Positions 8,886 to 18,668 of a stretch of 64,000 bases of DNA are shown piece by piece; the stretch's first letter is position 1, and every line of letters begins with the position of its first letter. Source of the stretch: Haemophilus_A paraphrohaemolyticus_A. GTDB taxonomy: Bacteria; Pseudomonadota; Gammaproteobacteria; Enterobacterales; Pasteurellaceae. Position numbers and translations under genes: made by a program. The notes under the pieces are model-generated. The model did not search any database and had not been told where the DNA came from. It worked only from the letters and a program-made list of their open reading frames with translations. The stretch covers positions 182,488-246,487 of the forward strand of contig NZ_QEQF01000002.1 of NCBI RefSeq assembly GCF_003253115.1, in the 5' to 3' direction.

Positions 8886-11800
8886 TTATTTAAATTCTCC
8901 AATCACATTCAAAATCCGCTTATCGGAAATCGGGTATTTGGTGCCGATTTGTTGGGCAAATAAGCTTACGCGGAGTTCTTCGATCATATAGCGAATTTCT
9001 AGCACTTCTGTTGGAATTGCTTTCGATTTTGGCAGTTTAGCAAGCAGCTGTTTGTAGGCTTCTTGAACCTGCTCAACACGTAGCATTTTAGTACGGTCAG
9101 TGTTGGTATCTGTGCCGAGTTTATCTAAACGTTTGTCAATAGCTGTCAAATATCGGTAAAGATCTGAAAGACGTTGATAGCCTGTTTGAGTTACGAAATT
9201 TGGATACACTAAGCCTGCTAACTGGGTTTTAATATCCGACAACGCAAACGCCATCGTGAAGTCCATTTTTCCTTTCATTCGCTTGTTGAGTTCAAATGCT
9301 AAAGTTAAGCATTTTTCCACTTGCAGGGCAATTTCTGCGGTGGTGTCGTTCAGATTGGCACGCACAAACTCTTGCAGTTCACGGAATTTTTCTTCCGTCC
9401 ACACAAAACCGCCGAACTCATCAATCAACTTATCCACCGCACAGGAAATACAGTCATCAATCAGTTCTAATACCTTGCCAAACGGGGCGAAATATAAGCC
9501 AAGTTTAGCTTTATTCGGCAATTTTTCGTGTAAGTATTTAATCGGCGAAGGCACGTTCAGTAACAACAAACGACGTAAGCCTGCTTGCATTGCTTGCGTT
9601 TGTTCCGCCTCAGTTTCAAACAATTTGATTCCGACTGAAGTCTGCTCATCAACAATCGCAGGATACGCCTTAACGCTGAAATGCTGTTTTTTCTGCTCGT
9701 AGCATTGCGGTAAATCAGCGAAGCTCCAGAGATGCAAACCGCTTTGTTCAATGCCATCGTCAGCAATGTTAGAAAGTGTACTTTGCACCCGATCTTTGAG
9801 CTGGAATTTTAGTGCGTCTAAATCACCACTTTCGGCAATTTTTTTACCTTTTTCATCTACCACGCGGAAAGTCATTTTTAAGTGTGCGGGCAGTTGCGAA
9901 TAATCCCACAATTCAGTCTCAACCGTTACGCCTGTCATTCTGCGAAGCTCGTAAGTCAGGCTTTCCAGCAATGGTTTAACTAACGGTTCGGCACGTCCTA
10001 AAAAAGCATCGGCATAGTTCGGTGCAGGCACAAAATTACGACGCATCGCTTTCGGCAATGATTTAATCAAACTTACCACTAACTCGTGGCGTAGCCCTGG
10101 TATTTGCCAGTCAAAGCCTTCAGGCTCTACTTGGTTGAGCAGTGGCAATGGAATATGAACGGTTACGCCATCGGCTTCTGAACCTATTTCAAATTGATAA
10201 GTAAGCTTCAATTTGAGCTTACCTTGATACCAGAAATTCGGGAAATCCAATTCTGAAACCTTATTCGCCCCTTCGTTCATCAGGAACGATTTTTCAAAAT
10301 TGAGCAATTCAGGATCGGCTTTGCTTGCCTTTTTCCACCAGCTGTCGAAATGGCGGCTAGAGACCACTTCCGTACCTATGCGTTGATCGTAGAAGTCGAA
10401 CAATACTTGCTCGTCCACCAAAATATCGCGGCGGCGAGATTTGTGTTCAAGATCTTCCACTTCCTTGATCAAGCGGTTATTTTCTTTGAAGAATTTGTAA
10501 TTGTTGATCCATTCGCCTTCCACCATTGCCGAGCGAATAAAAATTTCGCGGCTCACCGTTGGGTCAATGCTGCCATAATTAACCAAGCGTTTTTGCACAA
10601 TCGGAATGCCATAGAGTGCGACTTTTTCATACGCCATCACAGCCCCTTTGGACTTCGCCCAATGTGGCTCGCTGTAACTGCTTTTCACCAAATGCTGTGC
10701 TAACGGCTCGACCCATTCAGGTTCGATTTTTGCTACCGTTCTTGCCCACAGTTTAGTGGTTTCAACCAGCTCGGAAGCAATGATCCATTTCGGCTGTTTT
10801 TTGAAAAGTGCGGAGGTCGGAAAGATGAAAAATTGTGCATTTCTCGCCCCTAGATAGTGCATTTTTTCGCTATCTTTTAAACCGATATGAGAGAGCAAGC
10901 CTGCCAATAAAGCGGTATGAATTTGCTGATAATTTGCTTCAAGCGTGTTAATCGGCAAGCCCATTTCACGTACTGACAAACGGAGCTGATGATAAATGTC
11001 TTGCCACTCACGCACGCGTAAATAGTTGAGGTAATCTTTCTGGCACTGCTTGCGGAACTGGTTTTTACTTAGCTCTTTTTGCTGGGTTTCAATGTAGTGC
11101 CAAAGGTTCACAAATGCCAAGAAGTCCGAATCTTTGTCAGCAAAACGGCGATGTTTTTCATCTGATGCTTGCTGTTTTTCCTGCGGGCGTTCACGCGGAT
11201 CTTGAATCGAAAGTGCGGAGACAATCATCATCACTTCGTGCAAACTGCCATTTTTCGCCGCTTCAATCACCATTCTTCCTAAACGTGGATCGATAGGTAA
11301 TTGTGCTAATTGGTGACCGATTAGGGTGAGTTCACGTTTTTCGCCAAATTTAGTTTTGCGAATGTGAAACGCTTGTAATTCTTCAAGCAAGCGAATCCCG
11401 TCTTGCACTTGGCGAACATCGGGCGAATCCACGAATGGAAACGCAGTAATATCGCTCAACCCAAGCGATGCCATCTGCAAAATAACCGAAGCTAAATTGG
11501 TGCGTAAAATCTCAGGATCGGTAAATTCAGGGCGGCTGTTAAAATCCTCCTCTGAATATAAACGGATACAAATCCCCTCAGACACACGTCCGCATCGCCC
11601 TTTACGCTGGTTGGCGGAGGCTTGTGAAATCGGCTCAATCGGTAAACGTTGCACTTTAGTACGATAGCTATAACGTGAAATACGTGCCGTCCCTGTATCA
11701 ATCACATATTTAATATTTGGAATGGTAAGCGATGTTTCTGCCACGTTGGTGGCTAAAATAATACGGTTCAAACTACTCGGACGGAAAATGCGTTGTTGCT

Positions 11801-12839
11801 CTTCTGCAGACAAGCGAGCGTAAAGCGGCAGAATTTCGGTAAAACGCAGATTCTGCTTTTGTAACGCTTCAGCGGTGTCGCGAATTTCTCGTTCACCGTT
11901 CATAAAGATCAGAATATCGCCTCGTCCTTCAGCTTGCAGTTCGTCTACCGCATTTAGAATACCTTGCAGTTGGTCTTGATCGTCTTCTTCCACAATCGGG
12001 CGATAACGTACTTCCACAGGGAAGGTTCTGCCTGACACTTCAATAATCGGTGCATTATTGAAATGGCGTGAAAAGCGTTCCACATCAATGGTCGCCGAGG
12101 TGATGATCACTTTAAGATCAGGGCGTTTGTGTAGAATCTGTTTGAGATAACCCAAAATGAAATCGTTGTTAAGGCTGCGTTCGTGGGCTTCGTCGATAAT
12201 GAGCGTGTCGTATTGGTTTAAATAGCGGTCGTTCTGAATTTCAGCCAGCAGAATCCCGTCGGTCATCAATTTGACTAACGTATTTTCGCTCACTTGATCA
12301 TTAAAACGCACTTTATAACCGACCGTCGATCCCATCTCTGATTGCAGCTCTTCTGCAATACGGCTTGCCACCGAACGTGCAGCAATACGGCGAGGTTGGG
12401 TATGCCCAATCAAGCCTTTCACGCCACGCCCAAGCTCTAAACACATTTTGGGCAACTGGGTGGTTTTGCCAGAGCCTGTTTCTCCTGCAATCACCACCAC
12501 TTGATTCTCTTCAATCAGTTTGAGAATTTCCTCACGCCGTGCTGAAACAGGCAAGTCAGGATAGCTGATTTTCAGACTTTCTTGTTGTGCTTTTCGAGCC
12601 TGAAAATAGGCTTGAGCGGTCAAAATATCCTGTTCAATTTCTGTTTGAATCGCCTGTTTTACCTCTGTCTTTTTCACATTCGACAATCCATAAATGCGTG
12701 AACGCAAACGGTGATAATCGCTAGTAGTCAGAGCTTTTAACTGGGCAATCAGAGCCTTTTGTGTGTTATCAAGCGGTTGGTTTTTAGGATTTTTTTGCGA
12801 AGATTTCGGCGAGTTTGGTTTCATTTTACGTTTAAGCAT
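8886..12839 (-). CDS. hrpA: ATP-dependent RNA helicase HrpA
   Basis: The 1317-residue product has the DEAH-box helicase core near its N-terminus: Walker A GETGSGKT (119-126), DEAH (216-219), SAT, the TNVAETSLTIP motif and QRKGRCGRVSEG. The helicase-associated, OB-fold and long DUF3418-type C-terminal regions follow. E. coli HrpA is 1300 residues. The family unwinds RNA with ATP and rescues stalled ribosomes. Neither ATG 12839 nor the in-frame ATG five codons later has a strong Shine-Dalgarno, so the exact start is uncertain. Confidence 0.95.
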   Translation of the reverse strand: MLKRKMKPNSPKSSQKNPKNQPLDNTQKALIAQLKALTTSDYHRLRSRIYGLSNVKKTEVKQAIQTEIEQDILTAQAYFQARKAQQESLKISYPDLPVSARREEILKLIEENQVVVIAGETGSGKTTQLPKMCLELGRGVKGLIGHTQPRRIAARSVASRIAEELQSEMGSTVGYKVRFNDQVSENTLVKLMTDGILLAEIQNDRYLNQYDTLIIDEAHERSLNNDFILGYLKQILHKRPDLKVIITSATIDVERFSRHFNNAPIIEVSGRTFPVEVRYRPIVEEDDQDQLQGILNAVDELQAEGRGDILIFMNGEREIRDTAEALQKQNLRFTEILPLYARLSAEEQQRIFRPSSLNRIILATNVAETSLTIPNIKYVIDTGTARISRYSYRTKVQRLPIEPISQASANQRKGRCGRVSEGICIRLYSEEDFNSRPEFTDPEILRTNLASVILQMASLGLSDITAFPFVDSPDVRQVQDGIRLLEELQAFHIRKTKFGEKRELTLIGHQLAQLPIDPRLGRMVIEAAKNGSLHEVMMIVSALSIQDPRERPQEKQQASDEKHRRFADKDSDFLAFVNLWHYIETQQKELSKNQFRKQCQKDYLNYLRVREWQDIYHQLRLSVREMGLPINTLEANYQQIHTALLAGLLSHIGLKDSEKMHYLGARNAQFFIFPTSALFKKQPKWIIASELVETTKLWARTVAKIEPEWVEPLAQHLVKSSYSEPHWAKSKGAVMAYEKVALYGIPIVQKRLVNYGSIDPTVSREIFIRSAMVEGEWINNYKFFKENNRLIKEVEDLEHKSRRRDILVDEQVLFDFYDQRIGTEVVSSRHFDSWWKKASKADPELLNFEKSFLMNEGANKVSELDFPNFWYQGKLKLKLTYQFEIGSEADGVTVHIPLPLLNQVEPEGFDWQIPGLRHELVVSLIKSLPKAMRRNFVPAPNYADAFLGRAEPLVKPLLESLTYELRRMTGVTVETELWDYSQLPAHLKMTFRVVDEKGKKIAESGDLDALKFQLKDRVQSTLSNIADDGIEQSGLHLWSFADLPQCYEQKKQHFSVKAYPAIVDEQTSVGIKLFETEAEQTQAMQAGLRRLLLLNVPSPIKYLHEKLPNKAKLGLYFAPFGKVLELIDDCISCAVDKLIDEFGGFVWTEEKFRELQEFVRANLNDTTAEIALQVEKCLTLAFELNKRMKGKMDFTMAFALSDIKTQLAGLVYPNFVTQTGYQRLSDLYRYLTAIDKRLDKLGTDTNTDRTKMLRVEQVQEAYKQLLAKLPKSKAIPTEVLEIRYMIEELRVSLFAQQIGTKYPISDKRILNVIGEFK

Positions 12840-12901
12840 TAGATAGAAAAATTGGTATTATTCTAGCATAAATGCGAGATCGGGCATATAGCTCCACTTG
12901 T

Positions 12902-12964
12902 TACTCCTCTCCCTCCGAAAATCCTAAGGATTTTCTTCCCCCTCTCTCGAAAGGGAAGAGAGTA
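12902..12964 (+). repeat. Composite palindromic repeat, family A, copy 1
   Basis: A perfect 9-bp dyad GAAAATCCT/AGGATTTTC (12917-12925 and 12927-12935) is preceded by CTCCTCTCCCTCC and followed by a second hairpin, CTCTCTCGAAAGGGAAGAGAG. The same two-part design recurs at 21402 and 47196 with different arm sequences. It lies between hrpA and greB. Confidence 0.6.
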
Positions 12965-12986
12965 TAGTTACGAACGTGGTTTTATT

Positions 12987-13021
12987 GTTTTCTTCCCTTA
13001 TGGGACAAACGCTTGCGTTTG
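12987..13021 (-). repeat. Partial family A palindromic repeat, reverse orientation
   Basis: Read on the minus strand, the dyad CAAACGC-AA-GCGTTTG (13021-13006) is followed by TCCCATAAGGGAAGA, resembling the CTCCCACAAGGGAAGAG part of family A. It faces copy 1. The rest of the 285-bp hrpA-greB spacer shows no gene or clear promoter. Confidence 0.4.
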
Positions 13022-13124
13022 AACATTGCCTTTGACAACGGCTGCGAAGCGAATATTGAGACAGCTTGACACGATGTTCAGTCGTGGCAAGCAGAGAGAG
13101 GTGAGAAGACGAAGAACAGAGCGG

Positions 13125-13604
13125 TTACTCTTTTTCATACCAAATACGGTTAATAAACCACATCACTTTACCCGTTGGCGTTTGAACGGTAATTTCATCA
13201 TCTTCCTGTTTACCTATTAAAGCTCGGGCAACGGGTGAATCAATCGAAATCCAGTTTTTCGCAGGGTCAAATTCATCGCATCCCACGATGCGATATTCTG
13301 CAATCTCTCCCGCTTCGTTTTCCAATTCCACCCAAGCACCAAAAAAGACTTTGCCCTCTTGTTGCGGATGGTAATCGACGATTTGTAGCACTTCTAACCG
13401 CTTGGAAAGAAAACGCACGCGACGGTCGATTTCACGCAAGCGACGTTTGCCGTAGATGTATTCTGCATTTTCGCTGCGGTCGCCAAGGGCAGCTGCATCA
13501 GAAACGGCTTGGGTCACTTTCGGGCGTTCTTCTTTCCATAAGAATTTCAGCTCTTGGTCTAACATCTGCCAGCCTGAGCGGGTAATATAATTTGATTTTG
13601 CCAT
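13125..13604 (-). CDS. greB: Transcript cleavage factor GreB
   Basis: The start at ATG 13604 gives MAKSNYITRSGWQMLDQELKFLW and 159 residues, the family length; an upstream in-frame start would add 24 residues unrelated to GreB and overlap pepB. The N-terminal coiled coil holds the acidic tip (AALGDRSENAEYIYGKRRLREID) that reaches into the RNA polymerase secondary channel. The C-terminal FKBP-like domain ends with the YEKE tail. The family triggers cleavage of backtracked RNA. GGGAAAAG before the ATG is a usable ribosome-binding site. The gene follows pepB by 8 nt and is probably in one operon with it. Confidence 0.95.
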   Translation of the reverse strand: MAKSNYITRSGWQMLDQELKFLWKEERPKVTQAVSDAAALGDRSENAEYIYGKRRLREIDRRVRFLSKRLEVLQIVDYHPQQEGKVFFGAWVELENEAGEIAEYRIVGCDEFDPAKNWISIDSPVARALIGKQEDDEITVQTPTGKVMWFINRIWYEKE

Positions 13605-13612
13605 TCTTTTCC

Positions 13613-14914
13613 CTAAGCACTGAGCAATAAATTTGCTACTGTTCTTACACCAAGCCCTGTTGCACCCGCTGCCCATAAATCACTTGCTGTCTTACGGAAG
13701 GTAGCGGAAGCATCAATATGTAACCAATTTTGTTGATAATTTTCCACAAAATAAGAGAGAAATGCACAAGCTGTGCTTGCACCCGCTCCAACAGGCACAG
13801 AACCAATGTTAGCAATATCCGCAAAGTTTGAGCTAATTTGTGAACGATGGAACGGCTCAAATGGCAAACGCCAGAAAGGTTCATTTTGATTTTTTGCGGC
13901 AGTGAATAATGCTGAAATCCAGTTTTCATCCATTGAAAGCACACTGTGATAATCATTCCCCACCGCCACTTTTGCTGCACCTGTGAGTGTTGCTGCATCT
14001 AAAATCAACTGTGCATTTTGCTTGCTTGCTTCAATTAAACCATCAGCCAACACCAAACGACCTTCCGCATCGGTGTTTAAAACTTCAGCCGTAACACCAT
14101 TGCGATAGGTAATAATATCGCCTAATTTAAAGGCGTTATGGCTAACCATATTTTCCGCACAACAGACATAGAGCTTCACGCGTTTTTGCAAGCCTTGTGC
14201 GATCGCTAAACCTAATGCACCTGTAAGCATTGCCGCACCGCCCATATCGGTTCGCATGGTAGACATTGAATCACTTGGTTTCAAGCTATAACCGCCTGTG
14301 TCGAAGGTGATGCCTTTGCCGACTAAACAGGCTAATACAGGCTCATCTGCCTTACCCGTTGGGTTGAAGTCTAACGCCAAGAAAGCAGGCGGATTTTCAG
14401 AACCTTTTCCCACCGTCCAAATGCCTGAATAACCTTGTTTTTTTAAATCTTCGCCTGAAATAATTTCCGCAGAAATTGCAGAATTCAAGCCTTTTTTAAC
14501 CGCTTGTTGAGTAACAAACTCGACCGCTTGTTCAGCTAATTGTACAGGTGTTAATTGGTCAGAGGGTTTATTGATGATCGTGCGTGTAAATGTGGTGCAT
14601 TCAAGGCGAGCATCAAATTCTGTTTGTGCTTCGCCCAAATTGGGATATTGCACTGTGCCTGCATTTTTCACGCTGACGTATCCTTGATGAAATGCCCAGC
14701 ATTGTTCTAAATCCCAGCCTTTGCCTGCAAGCGTTACCGCTAAAATACCTTGATTTTTAATTTTACGAGCGGCTTGCTGAATAGTGATAAATGCTTCGCT
14801 CTCAGGCTTTTCGTTAAGATGAATCGTCATTCCATTTTCATTGGCAGAAAGAATGGCTTTTTTGCCCCACTTTTCGGATGCGGGCGTATTTGACAGGGTA
14901 ATTTGCATTGACAT
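13613..14914 (-). CDS. pepB: Peptidase B, M17 leucyl aminopeptidase family
   Basis: The 433-residue product carries the M17 signature NTDAEGRLVLADGL and the metal/catalytic stretch VGKGITFDTGGYSLKPSDSM with MRTDMGGAA, which place two metal ions in the C-terminal catalytic domain. Its length and the short N-terminal domain fit PepB (about 427) better than PepA (about 500). It is a cytoplasmic hexameric enzyme that removes N-terminal residues from peptides. A GGAATAA ribosome-binding site precedes ATG 14914. greB follows 8 nt after the stop. Confidence 0.93.
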   Translation of the reverse strand: MSMQITLSNTPASEKWGKKAILSANENGMTIHLNEKPESEAFITIQQAARKIKNQGILAVTLAGKGWDLEQCWAFHQGYVSVKNAGTVQYPNLGEAQTEFDARLECTTFTRTIINKPSDQLTPVQLAEQAVEFVTQQAVKKGLNSAISAEIISGEDLKKQGYSGIWTVGKGSENPPAFLALDFNPTGKADEPVLACLVGKGITFDTGGYSLKPSDSMSTMRTDMGGAAMLTGALGLAIAQGLQKRVKLYVCCAENMVSHNAFKLGDIITYRNGVTAEVLNTDAEGRLVLADGLIEASKQNAQLILDAATLTGAAKVAVGNDYHSVLSMDENWISALFTAAKNQNEPFWRLPFEPFHRSQISSNFADIANIGSVPVGAGASTACAFLSYFVENYQQNWLHIDASATFRKTASDLWAAGATGLGVRTVANLLLSA

Positions 14915-14954
14915 AATTATTCCTTATTCTGTAAATTGAATGAATCGGTCGAAT

Positions 14955-14974
14955 TTTAACAAGAATTTGTTAAA
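14955..14974. promoter_or_regulatory. Palindrome in the pepB-sucC divergent spacer
   Basis: TTTAACAA (14955-14962) and TTGTTAAA (14967-14974) form a perfect 8-bp dyad around GAAT. It lies about 100 bp before sucC, and the adjoining TTGTTAAATGTT resembles ArcA-type repeats, a known regulator of TCA genes. The assignment to ArcA is a guess. Confidence 0.3.
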
Positions 14975-15070
14975 TGTTCCTATTCATTTTTCCTTCATTT
15001 TCGGGTAATCTCGAGCTATTCTTTCTAAAATATCTCAAACACAATCCTACTCTATACAGGAAGAAAGCAT

Positions 15071-16237
15071 ATGAATTTGCACGAATATCAAGCAAAACAA
15101 CTCTTTAGCCAATACGGGTTACCTATCAATCGTGGCATTGCCTGCCATTCTATTGAAGAAACAGAGCAAGCTCTCAGCCAGCTAAGTGGTGATATTTTTG
15201 CCGTGAAATGCCAAATCCACGCAGGTGGACGGGGGAAAGCCGGAGGGGTGAAGTTAGTAAAAAATGCCGAGCAAGCTCGCCAGTTTGCGGAACAGTGGTT
15301 AGGCAAAAAAATGGTGACTTTCCAAACCAATAGCAGAGGCTTGCCTGTGAATACCATTTACGTGGAAGAAACTTGTGAGATTGAGCGTGAACTTTATCTT
15401 GGAGCTGTTATTGACCGTAGCTCGCAAAAAGTGGTGTTTATGGCATCGAGTGCGGGCGGAATGGATATTGAAGAGATCGCTAAAAATACGCCTGAGCTTA
15501 TCCATAAAATCCATCTCGATCCTCTCACTAATGCTCAACCTTTCCAAGCACGTGAACTTGCCTTTAAGCTTGGTTTGAAAGGGACAGAAATCAAACAATT
15601 TACCGCGATTTTTCTGAATCTTGCTAAATTATTCCTTGAAAAAGATCTTGCTTTGCTTGAAGTGAATCCGCTGGTGGTAACTAAACAGCAAAACCTTATC
15701 TGTTTAGATGCCAAAGCGGTTATTGACAACAATGCTCTTTATCGTCACCCTGAACTGAAAGCACTTGAAGATGAAAGCCAAGAAGATCCGCGTGAAGTCT
15801 ATGCTTCTCAATGGGAATTGAATTACGTCGCACTAAACGGCAATATCGGTTGTATGGTAAATGGTGCAGGGCTTGCAATGGGAACTATGGATATGATCAA
15901 ATTACAAGGTGGAGAACCTGCGAATTTCCTTGATGTAGGCGGTGGTGCAACTAAAGAACGTGTTGCTGAAGCATTCAAGTTGATTTTATCTGACAGCCAA
16001 GTAAAAGCAGTACTTGTTAATATTTTTGGCGGTATTGTACGCTGTGATCTGATTGCTGAGGGGATTATTTCTGCGGTGAATGAAGTAGGTGTAAAAGTCC
16101 CTGTAATCGTGCGTTTAGAAGGTACGAATGCGGAGCAAGGCAGAGCCATTTTAGCAAAAAGCAGGCTGAATCTAACGGTTGCTGAAACCTTAACACAAGC
16201 GGCGATTTCTGCCGTGAATTTTGCAAATCAAGCGTAA
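15071..16237 (+). CDS. sucC: Succinyl-CoA synthetase beta subunit (ADP-forming)
   Basis: The 388-residue product has the SucC layout. An N-terminal ATP-grasp domain begins MNLHEYQAKQLFSQYGLP with the HAGGRGKAGGVK nucleotide-binding loop. The C-terminal CoA-ligase-like domain contains GNIGCMVNGAGLAMGTMD and NIFGGIVRCD. With SucD it interconverts succinyl-CoA and succinate with nucleotide phosphorylation in the TCA cycle. A GGAAG ribosome-binding site precedes ATG 15071. sucD begins 26 bp after the stop. The sucAB genes are not adjacent here. Confidence 0.97.
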   Translation: MNLHEYQAKQLFSQYGLPINRGIACHSIEETEQALSQLSGDIFAVKCQIHAGGRGKAGGVKLVKNAEQARQFAEQWLGKKMVTFQTNSRGLPVNTIYVEETCEIERELYLGAVIDRSSQKVVFMASSAGGMDIEEIAKNTPELIHKIHLDPLTNAQPFQARELAFKLGLKGTEIKQFTAIFLNLAKLFLEKDLALLEVNPLVVTKQQNLICLDAKAVIDNNALYRHPELKALEDESQEDPREVYASQWELNYVALNGNIGCMVNGAGLAMGTMDMIKLQGGEPANFLDVGGGATKERVAEAFKLILSDSQVKAVLVNIFGGIVRCDLIAEGIISAVNEVGVKVPVIVRLEGTNAEQGRAILAKSRLNLTVAETLTQAAISAVNFANQA

Positions 16238-16263
16238 AGACTAAAAAAGAGAAATGATATAAA

Positions 16264-17133
16264 ATGGCGATTTTAATTGATAAAAATACGAGAGTGATTT
16301 GCCAAGGTTTCACGGGCAGTCAAGGCACATTTCACAGCGAGCAGGCTTTAGCCTACGGCACACAATTAGTGGGAGGCGTTTCACCAAATAAAGGTGGCAC
16401 AATACATTTGGGCTTACCAGTGTTTAATACAGTGCGAGAAGCGGTCGAAAAAACAGGGGCAACTGCAACCATTATTTACGTACCTGCCAGCGGTTGTAAA
16501 GATGCCATTTTGGAAGCCATTGATGCAGGTATTCAACTGATTGTGTGTATTACTGAAGGTATTCCAACGCTCGATATGCTTGTTGTTAAACAAAAATTAA
16601 ACGAGACAGGCGTGCGAATGATTGGCCCAAATTGCCCTGGAATTATTACGTCTGATGAATGCAAAATGGGCATTATGCCTGCCAATATTCACAAAAAAGG
16701 CAAAATTGGTATTGTATCGCGTTCAGGCACGCTGACCTATGAAGCGGTTAAACAGACGACAGACGAAGGCTTTGGGCAATCCACTTGCGTTGGCATTGGC
16801 GGTGATCCAATTACAGGTTCCAGTTTTATTGATATTTTACGTCTGTTCCAAGATGATCCAGAAACCGAAGCTATAGTGATGATTGGCGAAATTGGCGGTT
16901 CTGCGGAAGAAGAAGCGGCTCAATTCATTAAAACTCACGTGACCAAACCTGTGGTGAGCTATATTGCAGGTGCAACCGCACCAAAGGGCAAACGAATGGG
17001 GCACGCGGGTGCAATTATCAGTGGCGGAAAAGGCACGGCAGAAGAGAAGTTCCAAGCCTTAGAAGCAGCGGGTGTTACTTGTGTAAGAAGTTTAGCGGAA
17101 ATAGGTAAGGCATTGCGAGAATGTTTAGCCTAA
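16264..17133 (+). CDS. sucD: Succinyl-CoA synthetase alpha subunit
   Basis: The 289-residue product starts MAILIDKNTRVICQGFTGSQGTFHS, the CoA-binding Rossmann domain, and carries the GHAGAIISGGKGTAEEK loop whose histidine is phosphorylated during catalysis. The GPNCPGIIT and VSRSGTLTYEA motifs are also present. It pairs with SucC encoded immediately upstream. The ribosome-binding site is weak (AAAAGAGAAATG region), so translation may partly depend on coupling to sucC. Confidence 0.97.
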   Translation: MAILIDKNTRVICQGFTGSQGTFHSEQALAYGTQLVGGVSPNKGGTIHLGLPVFNTVREAVEKTGATATIIYVPASGCKDAILEAIDAGIQLIVCITEGIPTLDMLVVKQKLNETGVRMIGPNCPGIITSDECKMGIMPANIHKKGKIGIVSRSGTLTYEAVKQTTDEGFGQSTCVGIGGDPITGSSFIDILRLFQDDPETEAIVMIGEIGGSAEEEAAQFIKTHVTKPVVSYIAGATAPKGKRMGHAGAIISGGKGTAEEKFQALEAAGVTCVRSLAEIGKALRECLA

Positions 17134-17237
17134 AATGAGCACTCTTTTATTTAGCCCGTGAAATATGCGTAAAAAAATGCTATATTTCTAGGGCTATATT
17201 TTGGCTTTATTTTTATTTATCTTACGGAGAAATCTCA

Positions 17238-18608
17238 ATGGAACTTAACGCTTTAACAGCATTGTCCCCAATTGATGGTCGCTATCAAGACAAAGCGGCA
17301 TCCCTTCGCCCAATTTTTAGTGAATTTGGTTTATTAAAATTCCGAGTGACGGTAGAGGTTCGTTGGTTACAAAAGCTCGCTTCTCACGCACAAATTGAGG
17401 AAGTTCCAGCTTTGTCTAAAAACGCAAACGATTACCTTAATGATATTGTGGCGAATTTTTCTATTGAAGATGCAAACCGTATCAAAACCATTGAACGCAC
17501 CACAAATCACGATGTAAAAGCGGTGGAATATTTCTTAAAAGAGAAATGCGAAGCCTTGCCAGAGCTTCACAAAATCAACGAATTTATCCACTTTGCTTGT
17601 ACATCAGAAGACATCAACAATACCTCGCACGCATTAATGCTTAAAACTGCTCGTGAAGAAGTGTTATTGCCAGAGTGGAAAAAAGTGATTGATGCAGTAG
17701 TTGAACTTGCTGAGCGTTACAAAAACATCCCATTGCTTTCTCGCACACACGGTCAGCCAGCCAGTCCAACAACGATTGGTAAAGAGATGGCAAACGTAGC
17801 TTACCGCCTAAAACGCCAATATAAACAGCTCGAGAATTTAGAAATTTTAGCGAAAATCAATGGTGCTGTAGGTAACTACAATGCTCATTTATCGGCTTAT
17901 CCAGACATCGACTGGCATACTTTCAGCCAAGAGTTCATCGAACAATCTTTAGGTGTCACTTGGAACCCATACACAACCCAAATTGAACCGCACGATTACA
18001 TCGCTGAGTTCTTTGATTGTGTCGCTCGTTTCAATACTATCGTGATCGACTTCGACCGTGATATGTGGGGTTATATCGCATTAAATCATTTCAAACAACG
18101 TACTATTGCAGGCGAAATTGGTTCTTCAACCATGCCACACAAGGTAAACCCAATTGACTTCGAAAACTCCGAAGGTAACTTAGGCTTAGCAAATGCAATT
18201 ATGAGCCATTTAGGTCAAAAATTGCCAATCTCTCGTTGGCAGCGTGACTTAACTGATTCAACTGTATTACGTAACTTAGGCGTCGGCTTAGGTTATGCAT
18301 TAATTGCGTATGCTTCAACCTTAAAAGGCATTAGTAAATTAGAGGTGAATGAGCAGCACTTACGTGATGAATTAGATCAAAACTGGGAAGTGTTAGCAGA
18401 GCCAATTCAAACAGTAATGCGTCGCTACGGCATCGAAAAACCGTATGAGAAACTGAAAGAACTCACCCGAGGCAAACGTGTAACAGGCGAAGCAATGCGT
18501 GAATTCATTGATGGATTGAGCTTACCAGAAGCTGAAAAAGCTCGCTTAAAAGAGATGACACCAGCAAGCTATATTGGCTATGCGGTGGAGTTGGTTGAGA
18601 AACTCTAA
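17238..18608 (+). CDS. purB: Adenylosuccinate lyase
   Basis: The 456-residue product is full length for PurB. It starts MELNALTALSPIDGRYQDK and carries the fumarase/aspartase-superfamily signature GSSTMPHKVNPIDFEN with the catalytic serine loop. TSEDINNTSHALML and the RTHGQPASPTT stretch with the catalytic histidine are also present. It removes fumarate from SAICAR and adenylosuccinate in purine synthesis. ACGGAG before ATG 17238 is a good Shine-Dalgarno. A paired-uptake-sequence terminator follows. Confidence 0.97.
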   Translation: MELNALTALSPIDGRYQDKAASLRPIFSEFGLLKFRVTVEVRWLQKLASHAQIEEVPALSKNANDYLNDIVANFSIEDANRIKTIERTTNHDVKAVEYFLKEKCEALPELHKINEFIHFACTSEDINNTSHALMLKTAREEVLLPEWKKVIDAVVELAERYKNIPLLSRTHGQPASPTTIGKEMANVAYRLKRQYKQLENLEILAKINGAVGNYNAHLSAYPDIDWHTFSQEFIEQSLGVTWNPYTTQIEPHDYIAEFFDCVARFNTIVIDFDRDMWGYIALNHFKQRTIAGEIGSSTMPHKVNPIDFENSEGNLGLANAIMSHLGQKLPISRWQRDLTDSTVLRNLGVGLGYALIAYASTLKGISKLEVNEQHLRDELDQNWEVLAEPIQTVMRRYGIEKPYEKLKELTRGKRVTGEAMREFIDGLSLPEAEKARLKEMTPASYIGYAVELVEKL

Positions 18609-18626
18609 TTAGCAAAACATTAAAAG

Positions 18627-18667
18627 AAAATCACCGCTTGACTTAGAACAAGACAAGCGGTGATTTT
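18627..18667. terminator. Terminator from paired uptake sequences (purB/argA)
   Basis: AAAATCACCGCTTG (18627-18640) pairs perfectly with CAAGCGGTGATTTT (18654-18667) across a 13-nt loop, and a T-run continues. Each arm contains the uptake core (ACCGCTTG/CAAGCGGT), full ACAAGCGGT at 18653-18661. It lies between convergent purB and argA and can act on both strands. Confidence 0.9.
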
Positions 18668-18668
18668 T

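Noticed and set aside
12902..13021. CRISPR-like array in the hrpA-greB spacer
   Set aside because: There are only two diverged, oppositely oriented palindromes, with no regular spacing and no cas genes.
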